From NCBI RefSeq assembly GCF_001307195.1, contig NZ_CP012808.1, forward strand, positions 744,001 to 808,000: DNA of 64,000 nucleotides, written 5' to 3'. Below the pieces are notes generated by a model, which saw only the letters and a list, made by a program, of their open reading frames with translations, was not told the DNA's origin and ran no database searches. A program made the position numbers and the translations under genes. The DNA is from Acinetobacter equi (GTDB lineage: Bacteria > Pseudomonadota > Gammaproteobacteria > Pseudomonadales > Moraxellaceae). This document shows, one piece after another, positions 35,546 through 45,714 of the stretch (positions within the stretch are counted from its first letter, which is position 1; every line of letters starts with the position of its first letter).

Positions 35546-37384
35546 ATGTGTGGTATTGTCGGTGGCGTTGCAGAGCGTAATATCAGTAATATTCTAATTG
35601 AAGGCTTAAAACGCTTAGAGTATCGTGGCTACGATTCAGCAGGTTTAGCACTTATTAATCAAGGACAAATTCTCCGTGAACGTCGTGTAGGTAAAGTTGT
35701 TAATTTAGAACAAGCTGTTTTAGATGCACAATTAAATGGTTCATTAGGTATTGCTCATACGCGCTGGGCAACACATGGTAAACCTACTGAAAATAATGCT
35801 CATCCTCATATTTCAGGTAATGTTGCTGTTGTTCATAACGGTATTATTGAAAATTACCAAGAACTCAAAGATCAGCTTGAAACTTTAGGCTATATTTTTA
35901 CTTCACAAACAGATACTGAAGTTGTCGCACATTTAGTCAATGATGCTTTAAAATCTACACCTAGCTTATTAGAAGCAGTTCGTTTAGTAGTACCAAAACT
36001 TAAGGGTGCTTATGCACTTGGTATTATTCATACAGATCATCCCGATGAACTTATCACTGTACGTGAAGGCTCTCCTCTTGTCATTGGTGTGGGAATTGGT
36101 GAAAACTTTATCAGTTCAGACCAACTTGCTCTTTTGCCAATTACTAATCGTTTTATTTACCTTGAAGAAGGTGATATTGCACGTTTAACAAGAACAACAA
36201 TTGAAGTTTTTGTAGATGGTCAATTGGTTGAACGCCCTATTACAGAATTAGATGCTACAGTCACTAATGCTTCTAAAGGTCGTTATAAACACTACATGCT
36301 CAAAGAAATTTATGAGCAACCTGAAGCGATTAAACAAACCATTTCTCAAGCATTAAATGGTAATGCATTACGTGAAGATTTCTTAGCGAATGCAAATGAT
36401 CAATTTAAGAATATTCAGCAAATTCAAATTATTGCCTGTGGTACAAGTTATCATGCAGGGATGATTGCGAAATATTGGTGTGAACAGCTTATTGATTTAC
36501 CATGCCAAGTTGAAATTGCAAGTGAATTCCGTTATCGCTCACCTGTTATTGTGAATCAAACATTATATCTATGCATTTCCCAATCAGGTGAAACAGCAGA
36601 TACATTGGCTGCTTTACGTGACATTCAAAAGCGTGCAGTAAGCAAACATTTAGACATTACAACAATGGCTATTTGTAACGTTGCAACCTCCTCTATGGTT
36701 CGTGAAACAAATTATAGCCTTTTAACGCTCGCTGGTCCTGAAATTGGTGTTGCTTCAACTAAAGCATTCACCACACAACTTGCAGCATTAATGCTCTTAG
36801 TTTTAAAAATTGGTACAGTTAAACAAACTATTACAGCAGAACAAGTTTCTCAACTGATTGCTGACCTTTGGCATATTCCTAAAATTCTTTTAGATACTCT
36901 ACAAAATAATAATGAAATTTTAGCATTATCGGAATTGTTTGTAGAAAAACAGCATTGTTTATTCCTAGGGCGTGGCACGCACTTCCCTATCGCTTTAGAA
37001 GGTGCTCTAAAACTCAAAGAAATTTCGTATATTCATGCTGAAGGTTATGCTGCTGGTGAACTCAAACATGGTCCATTAGCTCTCGTAGATAACGAAATGC
37101 CTGTCGTCATTCTCGCTCCGAAAGATGACATGTTAGATAAATTAAAATCTAATATGGAAGAAGTTCAAGCACGTGGTGGAGAACTTTTTGTCTTTGCGGA
37201 TGAAAATAGTGGTATTAAATCGAAAGACCGTCAACATGTTGTCAATGTACCAACTGTACATCCAACGCTTGCGCCAATTGTTTACAGTATTCCAATTCAA
37301 TTACTATCTTATCATGTGGCAGTATTGCGTGGTACAGATGTTGACCAACCACGAAACTTAGCAAAATCTGTAACAGTTGAATAA
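35546..37384 (+). CDS. glmS: Glucosamine-6-phosphate synthase (isomerising)
   Basis: A 612-residue enzyme with the N-terminal nucleophile cysteine directly after Met (MCGIVGGV), the glutaminase segments RWATHGKPTENNAHPH and NGIIENYQEL, and two SIS sugar-isomerase domains (ACGTSYHAGMIAKYW; ISQSGETADTLAALR; LGRGTHFPIALEGALKLKEISYIHAEGY). The C terminus PRNLAKSVTVE is the conserved active-site tail. It makes glucosamine 6-phosphate from fructose 6-phosphate and glutamine. It is 12 bases after glmU and followed by a terminator at 37391-37419. Confidence 0.98.
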   Translation: MCGIVGGVAERNISNILIEGLKRLEYRGYDSAGLALINQGQILRERRVGKVVNLEQAVLDAQLNGSLGIAHTRWATHGKPTENNAHPHISGNVAVVHNGIIENYQELKDQLETLGYIFTSQTDTEVVAHLVNDALKSTPSLLEAVRLVVPKLKGAYALGIIHTDHPDELITVREGSPLVIGVGIGENFISSDQLALLPITNRFIYLEEGDIARLTRTTIEVFVDGQLVERPITELDATVTNASKGRYKHYMLKEIYEQPEAIKQTISQALNGNALREDFLANANDQFKNIQQIQIIACGTSYHAGMIAKYWCEQLIDLPCQVEIASEFRYRSPVIVNQTLYLCISQSGETADTLAALRDIQKRAVSKHLDITTMAICNVATSSMVRETNYSLLTLAGPEIGVASTKAFTTQLAALMLLVLKIGTVKQTITAEQVSQLIADLWHIPKILLDTLQNNNEILALSELFVEKQHCLFLGRGTHFPIALEGALKLKEISYIHAEGYAAGELKHGPLALVDNEMPVVILAPKDDMLDKLKSNMEEVQARGGELFVFADENSGIKSKDRQHVVNVPTVHPTLAPIVYSIPIQLLSYHVAVLRGTDVDQPRNLAKSVTVE

Positions 37385-37390
37385 TAGATA

Positions 37391-37419
37391 AAAAAAGCTG
37401 GAAATTTTCCAGCTTTTTT
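37391..37419 (+). terminator. Terminator after glmS
   Basis: AAAAAAGCTGGAAA and TTTTCCAGCTTTTTT form a near-perfect hairpin ending in a T run, seven bases past the glmS stop. Confidence 0.88.
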
Positions 37420-37439
37420 CTAATTTTTGGAAAGTAGAA

Positions 37440-38810
37440 ATGACAAAGCTAAATTGTTTTAAAGCTTATGATATTCGTGGAAAATTGGGTACAGAACTCA
37501 ATGAAGACATAGCATATAAAATTGGTCGTGCTTATGGTCAAATTTATCAACCCAAAACAATTGCCGTTGGTTGTGATGTACGCTTAACGAGTGAAGACCT
37601 TAAACAAGCAACAATCCGTGGCTTAAATGATGCTGGTGTGAATGTCATTGATTTAGGAATGACAGGTACTGAAGAAGTTTACTTTGCTGCATTCCATTTA
37701 GATGTTCAAGGTGGTATTGAAGTTACAGCAAGCCATAATCCAATGGATTATAATGGCATGAAATTGGTTCGTGAGAATGCTCGCCCAATCAGTGCGGATA
37801 CAGGTTTAAAAGAAATTCAATCACTCGCTGAATCTAATCAATTTATTGAAGTAGCAAATAAAGGTACTACAGAAAAATATAATATTTTACCTGAGTTTGT
37901 AGAGCATTTGATGACTTACATTGAGCCTACAAAAATTCGCCCACTCAAACTTGTCGTAAATGCAGGAAATGGTGCTGCTGGGCATGTGATTGATGCCATT
38001 GAAGAAAAATTCAAGCAACTTCAAGTTCCTGTAGAATTCATTAAAATCCATCATGAAGCAGATGGTACTTTCCCGAATGGTATTCCTAACCCTATTTTAA
38101 TTGAAAACCGCGATAGCACACGTAATGCCGTCATTGAACATCAAGCAGATATGGGTATTGCATGGGATGGTGACTTTGATCGTTGCTTCTTATTTGATGA
38201 AAAAGGGCAATTTATTGAAGGTTACTATATTGTTGGTCTATTAGCTCAAGCATTCTTATTAAAACAATCTGGCGAAAAAGTGGTACATGATCCTCGCCTT
38301 GTTTGGAATACACTTGATGTCTTAGAACAATACAATGGTATAGCAGTTCAATCTAAATCTGGTCATGCATTTATTAAAGATGTAATGCGTGAACATAATG
38401 CTGTTTATGGCGGTGAAATGAGTGCTCACCATTACTTCCGTGACTTCGCTTACTGCGATAGTGGTATGATTCCATGGTTGCTGACTTTATCTGTATTATC
38501 TGAAACTCAACAATCGCTCTCTTCATTAGTAGAAGATATGATTACTAAATTCCCTTGCTCAGGTGAAATTAATTTTAAAGTGACAGATACGCAAATCACG
38601 ATTCAAAAGATTTTTGATCATTTTGCGCCACAAAATCCAAGTATTGATAAAACTGATGGCATTAGTTTAGATTTTGGTGCTTGGCGTTTAAATGTTCGTG
38701 CATCGAATACAGAACCTCTATTACGCTTAAATATTGAAAGCCGTTTAGATAAACAACCAAAACCTATGCAAAGTTATGTAGACGAATTAACACAATTAAT
38801 TCAAGCTTAA
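37440..38810 (+). CDS. pgm: Phosphomannomutase/phosphoglucomutase
   Basis: A 456-residue alpha-D-phosphohexomutase. It has the phosphoserine site [14 protein letters not shown], the metal loop [12 protein letters not shown], the sugar-binding [12 protein letters not shown] and the phosphate-binding [14 protein letters not shown]. The first block [15 protein letters not shown] is typical of the bacterial PMM/PGM (AlgC/ManB) group. It interconverts hexose 6- and 1-phosphates and feeds GalU and other nucleotide-sugar enzymes. It lies at the end of the K locus, convergent with galE, exactly as in Acinetobacter capsule loci where it is called pgm. Confidence 0.93.
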   Translation: MTKLNCFKAYDIRGKLGTELNEDIAYKIGRAYGQIYQPKTIAVGCDVRLTSEDLKQATIRGLNDAGVNVIDLGMTGTEEVYFAAFHLDVQGGIEVTASHNPMDYNGMKLVRENARPISADTGLKEIQSLAESNQFIEVANKGTTEKYNILPEFVEHLMTYIEPTKIRPLKLVVNAGNGAAGHVIDAIEEKFKQLQVPVEFIKIHHEADGTFPNGIPNPILIENRDSTRNAVIEHQADMGIAWDGDFDRCFLFDEKGQFIEGYYIVGLLAQAFLLKQSGEKVVHDPRLVWNTLDVLEQYNGIAVQSKSGHAFIKDVMREHNAVYGGEMSAHHYFRDFAYCDSGMIPWLLTLSVLSETQQSLSSLVEDMITKFPCSGEINFKVTDTQITIQKIFDHFAPQNPSIDKTDGISLDFGAWRLNVRASNTEPLLRLNIESRLDKQPKPMQSYVDELTQLIQA

Positions 38811-38818
38811 TTTGCAAT

Positions 38819-38847
38819 AAAAAAGAGCTCTAAAGGGCTCTTTTTTA
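38819..38847. terminator. Bidirectional terminator between pgm and galE
   Basis: AAAAAGAGC and GCTCTTTTTT arms in the 41-base gap between two convergent genes, with A and T tracts on either side. Confidence 0.85.
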
Positions 38848-38851
38848 CGTA

Positions 38852-39868
38852 TTATTTATACCCATTTGGATTTTTGTTCTGCCAATTCCAACTATCAATC
38901 AGCATATCTTCTAAAGAAAGCTCCGCAACCCAACCTAACTCTTGTTGAGCGCGTTGACTATCTGCATAAAAGCTTGCTAAATCACCTTCTCTTCGAGGAG
39001 AAAATTCAAATGGAATTTTAATATTATTCACTTTTTCAAAGGTTTCTTTAATTTTTAAAACAGAAATAGGCGTTCCTGTTCCAATATTCCAAGCACGGCA
39101 ACCTATATTATTGAGCCTATTTTCAATTGCTAAAACATGTGCTTTAGCTAAATCAACCACATGAATAAAATCTCGTTCACATGTTCCATCTTCAGTTGGA
39201 TAATCACATCCGAAAATAGAAAGTTTATCACGACGACCTACCGCAACTTGAGTCACAAAAGGCATGAGATTATTTGGAATACCTTGTGGATCTTCCCCAA
39301 TATTCCCACTTTTATGCGCACCAACAGGATTAAAATATCGTAATAAGGCAATTGACCAACGTTCATCTGCCAAAGATGTTTTTTGCAATAATTGCTCCAC
39401 AATCATTTTGGTATAACCATAATTATTCGTAGGTATACCTAATGGCATATCTTCGTGATACGGAGAAATATTATTTTCACCATATACCGTTGCAGAAGAG
39501 CTAAAAACTAAATTAAAAACTTGCGCTTTTTCCATTGCTTTAATCAAGCAAATAGAACCACCAATATTATGATCAAAATAAGCTAGTGGAATTTTTTGAC
39601 TTTCACCAACTGCCTTTAAGCCTGCAAAATGAATAACTGCATTAATCTTATATGTTTGAAAGATATGATTTAAAATACTCTCATCACGAACATCACCCTC
39701 TATAAAGGTTAAAGTCTTCTGAGTAATATCTTGTACTCTTTTTAACGACTCAATAGAGCTATTAGATAAATTATCTAATACAACCACATCATAATTAGTA
39801 TTGAGTAATTCAACACAAGTATGAGAGCCAATATAACCAGCCCCACCAGTCACTAAAATTTTATTCAT
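38852..39868 (-). CDS. galE: UDP-glucose 4-epimerase
   Basis: A 338-residue short-chain dehydrogenase-type epimerase with [10 protein letters not shown] at residues 8-17, the SSSATVYG serine region and the [12 protein letters not shown] tyrosine-lysine pair, then RYFNPVGAH. Length and motifs match bacterial GalE (about 338). It interconverts UDP-glucose and UDP-galactose. It overlaps pgi by eight bases and is the last gene of a minus-strand run that comes down from galU. Confidence 0.94.
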   Translation of the reverse strand: MNKILVTGGAGYIGSHTCVELLNTNYDVVVLDNLSNSSIESLKRVQDITQKTLTFIEGDVRDESILNHIFQTYKINAVIHFAGLKAVGESQKIPLAYFDHNIGGSICLIKAMEKAQVFNLVFSSSATVYGENNISPYHEDMPLGIPTNNYGYTKMIVEQLLQKTSLADERWSIALLRYFNPVGAHKSGNIGEDPQGIPNNLMPFVTQVAVGRRDKLSIFGCDYPTEDGTCERDFIHVVDLAKAHVLAIENRLNNIGCRAWNIGTGTPISVLKIKETFEKVNNIKIPFEFSPRREGDLASFYADSQRAQQELGWVAELSLEDMLIDSWNWQNKNPNGYK

Positions 39869-41534
39869 GCTTTGCCCTTAATAAGATATCTAAAAGACCT
39901 CTAGTCGAAGCATCCAATTGTGAGGTATTCACTTGTTCGCCATTTAAAATAGGTAACAATTGATTCGCAATTTCTTTGCCTTTTTCAACACCCCATTGGT
40001 CAAATGGATTGATATTCCAAAGAACAGATTGTACAAACACTTTATGCTCATACATTGCGATAAGCATTCCTAGACTATATGGGTTTAATTCTTGTAAAAG
40101 AATTGTTGTACTTGGTTGATTACCCTCATATTGTTTATATTCAGGTAATGTTGATACCTCTTCGGCATCCAATGCCTCATTACCAAATGCTAATAAACGT
40201 GACTGAGCTAAACAGTTAGATAAAGCCAAATTATGCTGTTCAATTAATGCTTCTGCACTATCTACATAAGTAAACTGATTAGAATTATAACGATAAACTG
40301 GTGCAATAAAGTCACTGCTTACAGAATGTGTGCCTTGATGCAATAATTGGTAAAATGCATGCTGTGCATTTGGTCCTACTTCGCCCCAAATAATTGGACA
40401 AGTATCAAATTCAACTTTTTGACCATTTCTTTGGATCGACTTACCATTCGACTCCATTTCCAATTGTTGTAAATACGGTGCAAAATACTTTAAGCGCCCA
40501 TCATAAGGTAACACTGCATGTGTTTGAATATCTAAAAAATTATTATTCCAAGCACCCAACAAACCCATTAAAACAGGAATATTTTTATCAAATGGCGCAT
40601 GTTGAAAATGTTGGTCGACCTCATAAGCACCATTTAAAAATTGTTGAAACCCTTCAACACCAATAGTCAATGCAATAGGTAAACCAATACAAGACCATAA
40701 AGAATAGCGACCACCTACCCAATCCCACAATAAAAACTGATTTTCTAGTGAAATGCCCCATGCTGTCATTTTTTCAGGCTTCGTAGAAACTCCAATAAAA
40801 TGATGTTTTAACGTTCTAGATCCTTCGCCTAATGCTTTCTCTAACCAAATTTTTGCTGTTTGTGCATTCGATAGGGTATCAATTGTTCCAAATGACTTAG
40901 ATGAAATGATAAATAACGTCGTTTCTGGACGCAATTTATGTAAAAGTTCAGATAACTGACTACCATCAATCGTGGATACAAAATGAATATTTAATGGTTT
41001 TGCCGTTTCTTGTTTAAAATCAGAAAGTGCATAGCTCGCCATAAGTGGTCCTAAATCAGAACCACCCACACCAATATTCACAACATCTTGAATGACTTCA
41101 CCTGTCATTCCTCTGTATTGACCTGCATGAATCTTATTCACTAGCGTAAACATACGCTGTAATTGCTCATGTACTAAAGATGAGAGTTCCTGATTTTTAC
41201 AATCATTCTTAGGTAGTCTCAATGCCCAATGCATTGCCGCTCGATTTTCAGTATAATTAATTGCTTCCGTTGAAAAAAGTTTTTTAATTTCATCAGATAA
41301 ATTACATACCGATGCCCATGCAGACAAAGAATGAATGACTTTCTGATCAACTCTTTGCTTACTAAAATCACAAACAATTGGATTTAAACTAACTGAAAAT
41401 TCTTTAAAACGTTCAGGATTAAATTCAAATAATTCTGTTAAATGTTTTTGTTTAAACTCATCTTTTAATTTATTCAAATCAGCAATTAATTTTACTTGCT
41501 TTTCAATTGAAGTACGCTGAAATTCATTTTCCAT
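39861..41534 (-). CDS. pgi: Glucose-6-phosphate isomerase
   Basis: A 557-residue enzyme (often called gpi in Acinetobacter K loci) with [42 protein letters not shown], and the C-terminal [13 protein letters not shown], all diagnostic. It interconverts glucose 6-phosphate and fructose 6-phosphate, linking central metabolism to GlmS and Pgm. Its ATG overlaps the ugd stop. Placement inside a capsule locus is normal for Acinetobacter but unusual elsewhere. Confidence 0.97.
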   Translation of the reverse strand: MENEFQRTSIEKQVKLIADLNKLKDEFKQKHLTELFEFNPERFKEFSVSLNPIVCDFSKQRVDQKVIHSLSAWASVCNLSDEIKKLFSTEAINYTENRAAMHWALRLPKNDCKNQELSSLVHEQLQRMFTLVNKIHAGQYRGMTGEVIQDVVNIGVGGSDLGPLMASYALSDFKQETAKPLNIHFVSTIDGSQLSELLHKLRPETTLFIISSKSFGTIDTLSNAQTAKIWLEKALGEGSRTLKHHFIGVSTKPEKMTAWGISLENQFLLWDWVGGRYSLWSCIGLPIALTIGVEGFQQFLNGAYEVDQHFQHAPFDKNIPVLMGLLGAWNNNFLDIQTHAVLPYDGRLKYFAPYLQQLEMESNGKSIQRNGQKVEFDTCPIIWGEVGPNAQHAFYQLLHQGTHSVSSDFIAPVYRYNSNQFTYVDSAEALIEQHNLALSNCLAQSRLLAFGNEALDAEEVSTLPEYKQYEGNQPSTTILLQELNPYSLGMLIAMYEHKVFVQSVLWNINPFDQWGVEKGKEIANQLLPILNGEQVNTSQLDASTRGLLDILLRAKHE

Positions 41535-42790
41535 TAACGACCTACTCCAATATAAGCAAAGCCTTGAGACTTAATATATTTGGGATCATAAATATTTCGT
41601 CCATCCAATATCAACGGATGTATCATTAATTTCAATAAAGTCGCGTAATTTGGACTCCAATATTGCTTCCATGCTGTTAATAAACATAATGCATGTGTAT
41701 CTGTTACTGCCTCATATTGGTCAGTACAATAAATTAGATCTTCTCTTTGTCCATATACTTTTTCTATTTCAGATAATGCTTGAGGATCATGTAATTTTAC
41801 AATAACACCTTGTGCCCACAATGCTTTTAACATGGTATGAATTGGAGATTGTTGTATGCGTGAAGTATTTTCTTTAAAAGAGACTCCCCAAATTGCCACT
41901 GTTTTTCCTGTTAATTCGCCATTGTAATAATTCCATAATTTTCGAAATAAAATTTCTTTTTGTTGTTCATTAATATCCCAGACTTGAGATAAAAGCTGAC
42001 TTTTCATTCCTGTATCAGATACAGTATTTGCCAATGTTAAGATATCATGTGAAAAATTTTCACCACCAAAGCCAGTACCTGGATATAAATAGGCTGATCC
42101 TATTCGGCTATCAGCAGCCATTCCTTGTCGTACATTTTCAATATCAATGCCGAGCTTTTCCGCAACAAGTGCTAAATCATTAATATAACTGATACGTGTT
42201 GCTAACATTCCTGAAACACTTAATTTAGTAAATTCAGCATCTAAAATTGGCATAAATAAATACTGTTGAGCACGAGGAAATAAAGGACGTAATAACTCTT
42301 TGATTTTTAATTGGCTCATTTCATGCATACAACCAACTGTCAGTTGTTTTGCTTGAAGTAAACTTTGTAAAGCATTTCCTTCCTGAATAATATCAGGTAA
42401 ATATACCCATTCGTCATTCGCTAGAATTTTTTTAAATTTCTCAGTTCCATGCAAGCCCAATGTAGAGGCATTAATCATCAATTTAGGATGAATAATTGGT
42501 CTTTGTTGTAATGCATTTAAAATATCAAAACCTTGAGATTCTTCAGCAGGATTAAAGCTAAAGAAATAAACATCAACATCCAAAGGAATTTCGTGAAAAT
42601 TACAATATTGAAGAAATCCATAAGTTTCTTGTTTATCTAATAAACGTTGAACAGCTTCATCTTGAGCATAGGCTTGTTCAAGTGCTGCTTTTTTTAAAAC
42701 GTCACACCAATAAACTTGATGACCACACTCAGCAAGTAATGCAGCCATTACACCCGAGTAAAGTGTTTGCCCAAATATTGTAACTTTCAT
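41534..42790 (-). CDS. ugd: UDP-glucose 6-dehydrogenase
   Basis: A 418-residue member of the nucleotide-sugar dehydrogenase family. The N terminus [21 protein letters not shown] lacks the last glycine spacing of a textbook GxGxxG, a feature I associate with the Acinetobacter K-locus Ugd. The middle has [27 protein letters not shown] and the C-terminal half has [18 protein letters not shown]. The usual catalytic GxxCxxKD segment is altered to [19 protein letters not shown]: the cysteine position appears to be occupied by Glu-Asn, so the oxidation chemistry deserves a check. By position it would make UDP-glucuronic acid from the GalU product. It is coupled to pgi. Confidence 0.82.
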   Translation of the reverse strand: MKVTIFGQTLYSGVMAALLAECGHQVYWCDVLKKAALEQAYAQDEAVQRLLDKQETYGFLQYCNFHEIPLDVDVYFFSFNPAEESQGFDILNALQQRPIIHPKLMINASTLGLHGTEKFKKILANDEWVYLPDIIQEGNALQSLLQAKQLTVGCMHEMSQLKIKELLRPLFPRAQQYLFMPILDAEFTKLSVSGMLATRISYINDLALVAEKLGIDIENVRQGMAADSRIGSAYLYPGTGFGGENFSHDILTLANTVSDTGMKSQLLSQVWDINEQQKEILFRKLWNYYNGELTGKTVAIWGVSFKENTSRIQQSPIHTMLKALWAQGVIVKLHDPQALSEIEKVYGQREDLIYCTDQYEAVTDTHALCLLTAWKQYWSPNYATLLKLMIHPLILDGRNIYDPKYIKSQGFAYIGVGR

Positions 42791-42804
42791 AAAATCTCCG
42801 TATT

Positions 42805-43683
42805 TTATAATTTTAATTCTTTTATAAGATACTTAAACTCATCTCCTAATTTAGGATGATCTACACCATAATGCAGTACAGCTTTTAAATAACCAATTTT
42901 GCTACCACAGTCAAAAGTTTGTCCTTTCATACGATAAGCTTCAACAACATCTGTATCTTGCAACATTGCAATTGCATCTGTTAATTGAATTTCATTACCT
43001 GCACCTTTAGGTGTTTTTTCTAAAAGTTGCATAATTTTTGATGGCAAAATATAACGACCAACTACTGAAAGATTCGATGGTGCAGTTCCAATAGCAGGCT
43101 TTTCAACAATCCCCTGCATTGCAATACTATGACCTTCTTCAGGAGTTGATGCGACATCCACAATACCGTATTGATCAACTAAATCGTCAGGTACAGCTTC
43201 AACCATAATTTGTGATGCTTGTGTTTCACTAAAACGTTGAATCATCAAATTCAAATCATTCTTTGGATCAGCATCTTTCACTAAAACATCCGGAAGTAAA
43301 ACTGCAAAATCATCATTTCCCACAATATCTTTTGCACATAATACAGCATGCCCTAAACCTAATGGTTGAGGTTGGCGAACACTAATCACACTCACATGTG
43401 ATGGTAAAATTTCAGTAATTTCTTTCAGTAAATCAAATTTATTTTTCTTCTCTAAAGTTGTTTCAAGTTCAAAATTACTATCAAAATAATTTTCAATTGA
43501 AGCCTTTGAAGAATGTGTAACCAAAATAATCTGTTCAATGCCTGCAGCAATCGCCTCTTTCACAACATATTCAATTGCAGGACGATCAACAACTGTCACC
43601 ATTTCCTTAGGAATCGATTTACTCGCTGGTAAAAACCGAGTGCCCAAACCCGCTACGGGAAGAATTGCTTTTTTAATACTCAT
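42805..43683 (-). CDS. galU: UTP-glucose-1-phosphate uridylyltransferase
   Basis: A 292-residue nucleotidyltransferase with the N-terminal AILPVAGLGTRFLPASKSIPKEM, VDRPAIEYVVKEA, the metal-site segment VLLPDVLV and GNEIQLTDAIAML, as in bacterial GalU. It makes UDP-glucose, used by Ugd and GalE encoded next to it. It is separated from ugd by 14 bases and from gdr by 27 bases, so it belongs to the same long minus-strand operon. Confidence 0.96.
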   Translation of the reverse strand: MSIKKAILPVAGLGTRFLPASKSIPKEMVTVVDRPAIEYVVKEAIAAGIEQIILVTHSSKASIENYFDSNFELETTLEKKNKFDLLKEITEILPSHVSVISVRQPQPLGLGHAVLCAKDIVGNDDFAVLLPDVLVKDADPKNDLNLMIQRFSETQASQIMVEAVPDDLVDQYGIVDVASTPEEGHSIAMQGIVEKPAIGTAPSNLSVVGRYILPSKIMQLLEKTPKGAGNEIQLTDAIAMLQDTDVVEAYRMKGQTFDCGSKIGYLKAVLHYGVDHPKLGDEFKYLIKELKL

Positions 43684-43710
43684 ACCAAAGCCTAAAATAT
43701 TAATCTATGC

Positions 43711-45585
43711 TTAGTTTACCTGAATACGATCGCTACGTTGATAACCATCCACATAATATTCCAATTGAGTTAAAACCCAGTTGATATCATTTTCTGTTGC
43801 TGTCAACTCACTGATACGATTGATTATATCTAACACTTCACTTAACAAATAATGTTTTTCATAAGAACGTAATATACGACTATGCTCTGTAATTTCTGTA
43901 TTTTCTTGATCAATCAATAGCTCTTCATAAAGTTTTTCACCAGGTCTTAAGCCTGTATATTTTATTTCAATATCACCATCATCATGTTGATGCTCTTTCA
44001 ATTTTAATCCACTTAAAGAAATCATCTGACGTGCTAAATCTTGAATACGTACTGGTTGTCCCATATCCAATAAAAAAACATCACCACCTTGTCCCATTGC
44101 TCCTGCTTGAATAACCAATTGTGATGCTTCAGGAATAGTCATAAAGTAGCGTGTAACATCAGGATGAGTGACTGTAATGGGACCACCTTTGGCGATTTGT
44201 TGCTTAAATAATGGCACAACCGAACCTGATGATCCCAATACATTACCAAAACGAACGATACTAATCTGTGTTTTCTTTTCAACTTCTGCAACAGCTTGAC
44301 AATATAACTCTGCCAATCGCTTAGATGCTCCCATTACATTTGTAGGGCGTACTGCTTTATCTGTTGAAATCAATACAAAGGTTTCTACGCCTTGTTTTAC
44401 AGCAGCATTTAAACTAAATGCTGTTCCGACGGCATTATTTTTTAAACCTGCAATAGGGTTACATTCAACCAAAGGAACATGTTTATATGCCGCTGCGTGA
44501 TATACCGTTTTTACTTGATATTGCTGAATAATACGCTCCAATTTAGTTTGGTCTAATACCGTTCCTAAAATTGGCACAATTTCTATATTTGAAGTTTGTC
44601 GTAACTCTTTATCAATTTGATAAAGTGCAAATTCAGTTACTTCATATAAAAGTAACATCTTTGGTTTATTTTTAATAATCTGACGGCATAACTCAGAACC
44701 AATAGATCCACCAGCACCGGTCACCATCACCACTTTTTGATCAATATTTTTTGCTAACAATTGAGTAATTGGTGGAATTGGATCTCGTCCTAATAAATCA
44801 ATAATATCAACTTCTTGAATATCTGAAATGCGTACATCACCATCAACCAAGCGCGTTAAACTTGGTAATTCAGTAATCTTTAAATATGTTGGTTCTAAAA
44901 ACTTAATAATTTCATTTTTACGTTGGCGACTGACCGAAGGTAATGCAATAAGTACTTCATCAACCTTATCTTTCTTTAATAATTTAATGGCTTGATCTGC
45001 ATTATATACACGTAAACGCCCCACCATTTGATCCGACAAAGATAAATTATCATCAATAAAAAATACAGGTAAATGCTCATCTGATTTACTGAGTAATGCT
45101 GCAATTTGTTGCCCAGCAAAACCAGCACCATAAATCGCAATTCGTTTACGAGGCACATCAGATTTAAAATGTGAACGAACAATAAATCTTATAAAACTTC
45201 GACTCAACCAAATCCATGCAAACATCATAAATCCAAACATTAATGGAATCGACATTGGAATAAATGCAGGTGTGAAATAAGCCAATAAATATAAAGAAAT
45301 AACCGTGAAAAGCGTTGCTAAAGCAAGCTTAGTAATAAAGGCTTCATTAAAAGTACGAACAATAAATTGATAAACACCGCAAAAAACAAGCATCAACGTT
45401 GCAATTGTTGTTATCCACAAAGGACCTAATGGGATATTTGGCACAACATCGGCAGCTAAATTAAATAGCCGAATAGCGTAGCAAAGCCACAGTAAAACTG
45501 GAAAAATTAAAAAATCCATTGCTAACAAGAAGCTTTGTTTTACTATTCTTGGGGCAGTAGATAATGGGAGAATAATTGAGTTCAC
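43711..45585 (-). CDS. gdr: UDP-GlcNAc 4,6-dehydratase, membrane form (Gdr/WbpM/PglF-like)
   Basis: A 624-residue protein with four N-terminal membrane segments (about residues 18-135), a first Rossmann-like domain (AIYGAGFAGQQIAALL, about 145-270) and a C-terminal short-chain dehydrogenase (VMVTGAGGSIGSELCRQI, about 290-590). The active-site stretch is STDKAVRPTNVMGASKR, with Met in the place of the usual Tyr, as known for the large PglF/WbpM dehydratases. It makes the 4-keto-6-deoxy derivative of UDP-GlcNAc, first step to QuiNAc4NAc (bacillosamine) or related sugars. The aminotransferase, acetyltransferase and phosphosugar transferase for that path lie directly upstream. Confidence 0.92.
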   Translation of the reverse strand: MNSIILPLSTAPRIVKQSFLLAMDFLIFPVLLWLCYAIRLFNLAADVVPNIPLGPLWITTIATLMLVFCGVYQFIVRTFNEAFITKLALATLFTVISLYLLAYFTPAFIPMSIPLMFGFMMFAWIWLSRSFIRFIVRSHFKSDVPRKRIAIYGAGFAGQQIAALLSKSDEHLPVFFIDDNLSLSDQMVGRLRVYNADQAIKLLKKDKVDEVLIALPSVSRQRKNEIIKFLEPTYLKITELPSLTRLVDGDVRISDIQEVDIIDLLGRDPIPPITQLLAKNIDQKVVMVTGAGGSIGSELCRQIIKNKPKMLLLYEVTEFALYQIDKELRQTSNIEIVPILGTVLDQTKLERIIQQYQVKTVYHAAAYKHVPLVECNPIAGLKNNAVGTAFSLNAAVKQGVETFVLISTDKAVRPTNVMGASKRLAELYCQAVAEVEKKTQISIVRFGNVLGSSGSVVPLFKQQIAKGGPITVTHPDVTRYFMTIPEASQLVIQAGAMGQGGDVFLLDMGQPVRIQDLARQMISLSGLKLKEHQHDDGDIEIKYTGLRPGEKLYEELLIDQENTEITEHSRILRSYEKHYLLSEVLDIINRISELTATENDINWVLTQLEYYVDGYQRSDRIQVN

Positions 45586-45675
45586 AGTGTAAGGCTTCTT
45601 TTCAAATATTAAACTTCTTTTAAGCTAAAACAATAAACTAAGCGCTTATAAAGGAGTCTTTTAATTATTGGCTAA

Positions 45676-45705
45676 TTGGATGATTATCATAAAATAATCA
45701 TCCAA
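45676..45705. repeat. Perfect inverted repeat between the aminotransferase gene and gdr
   Basis: Arms TTGGATGATTAT and ATAATCATCCAA (12 bases each, perfect) around a six-base loop CATAAA, starting 10 bases past the aminotransferase stop. It has no T run on either strand, so it is not a standard terminator. It could be an mRNA-stabilising or attenuating hairpin inside the operon, or a protein-binding palindrome. Confidence 0.7.
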
Positions 45706-45714
45706 ATCTCATTG

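Noticed and set aside
45676..45705. Rho-independent terminator after the aminotransferase gene
   Set aside because: The hairpin is perfect but AT-rich and has no T run on the minus strand, so I list it as an inverted repeat instead.
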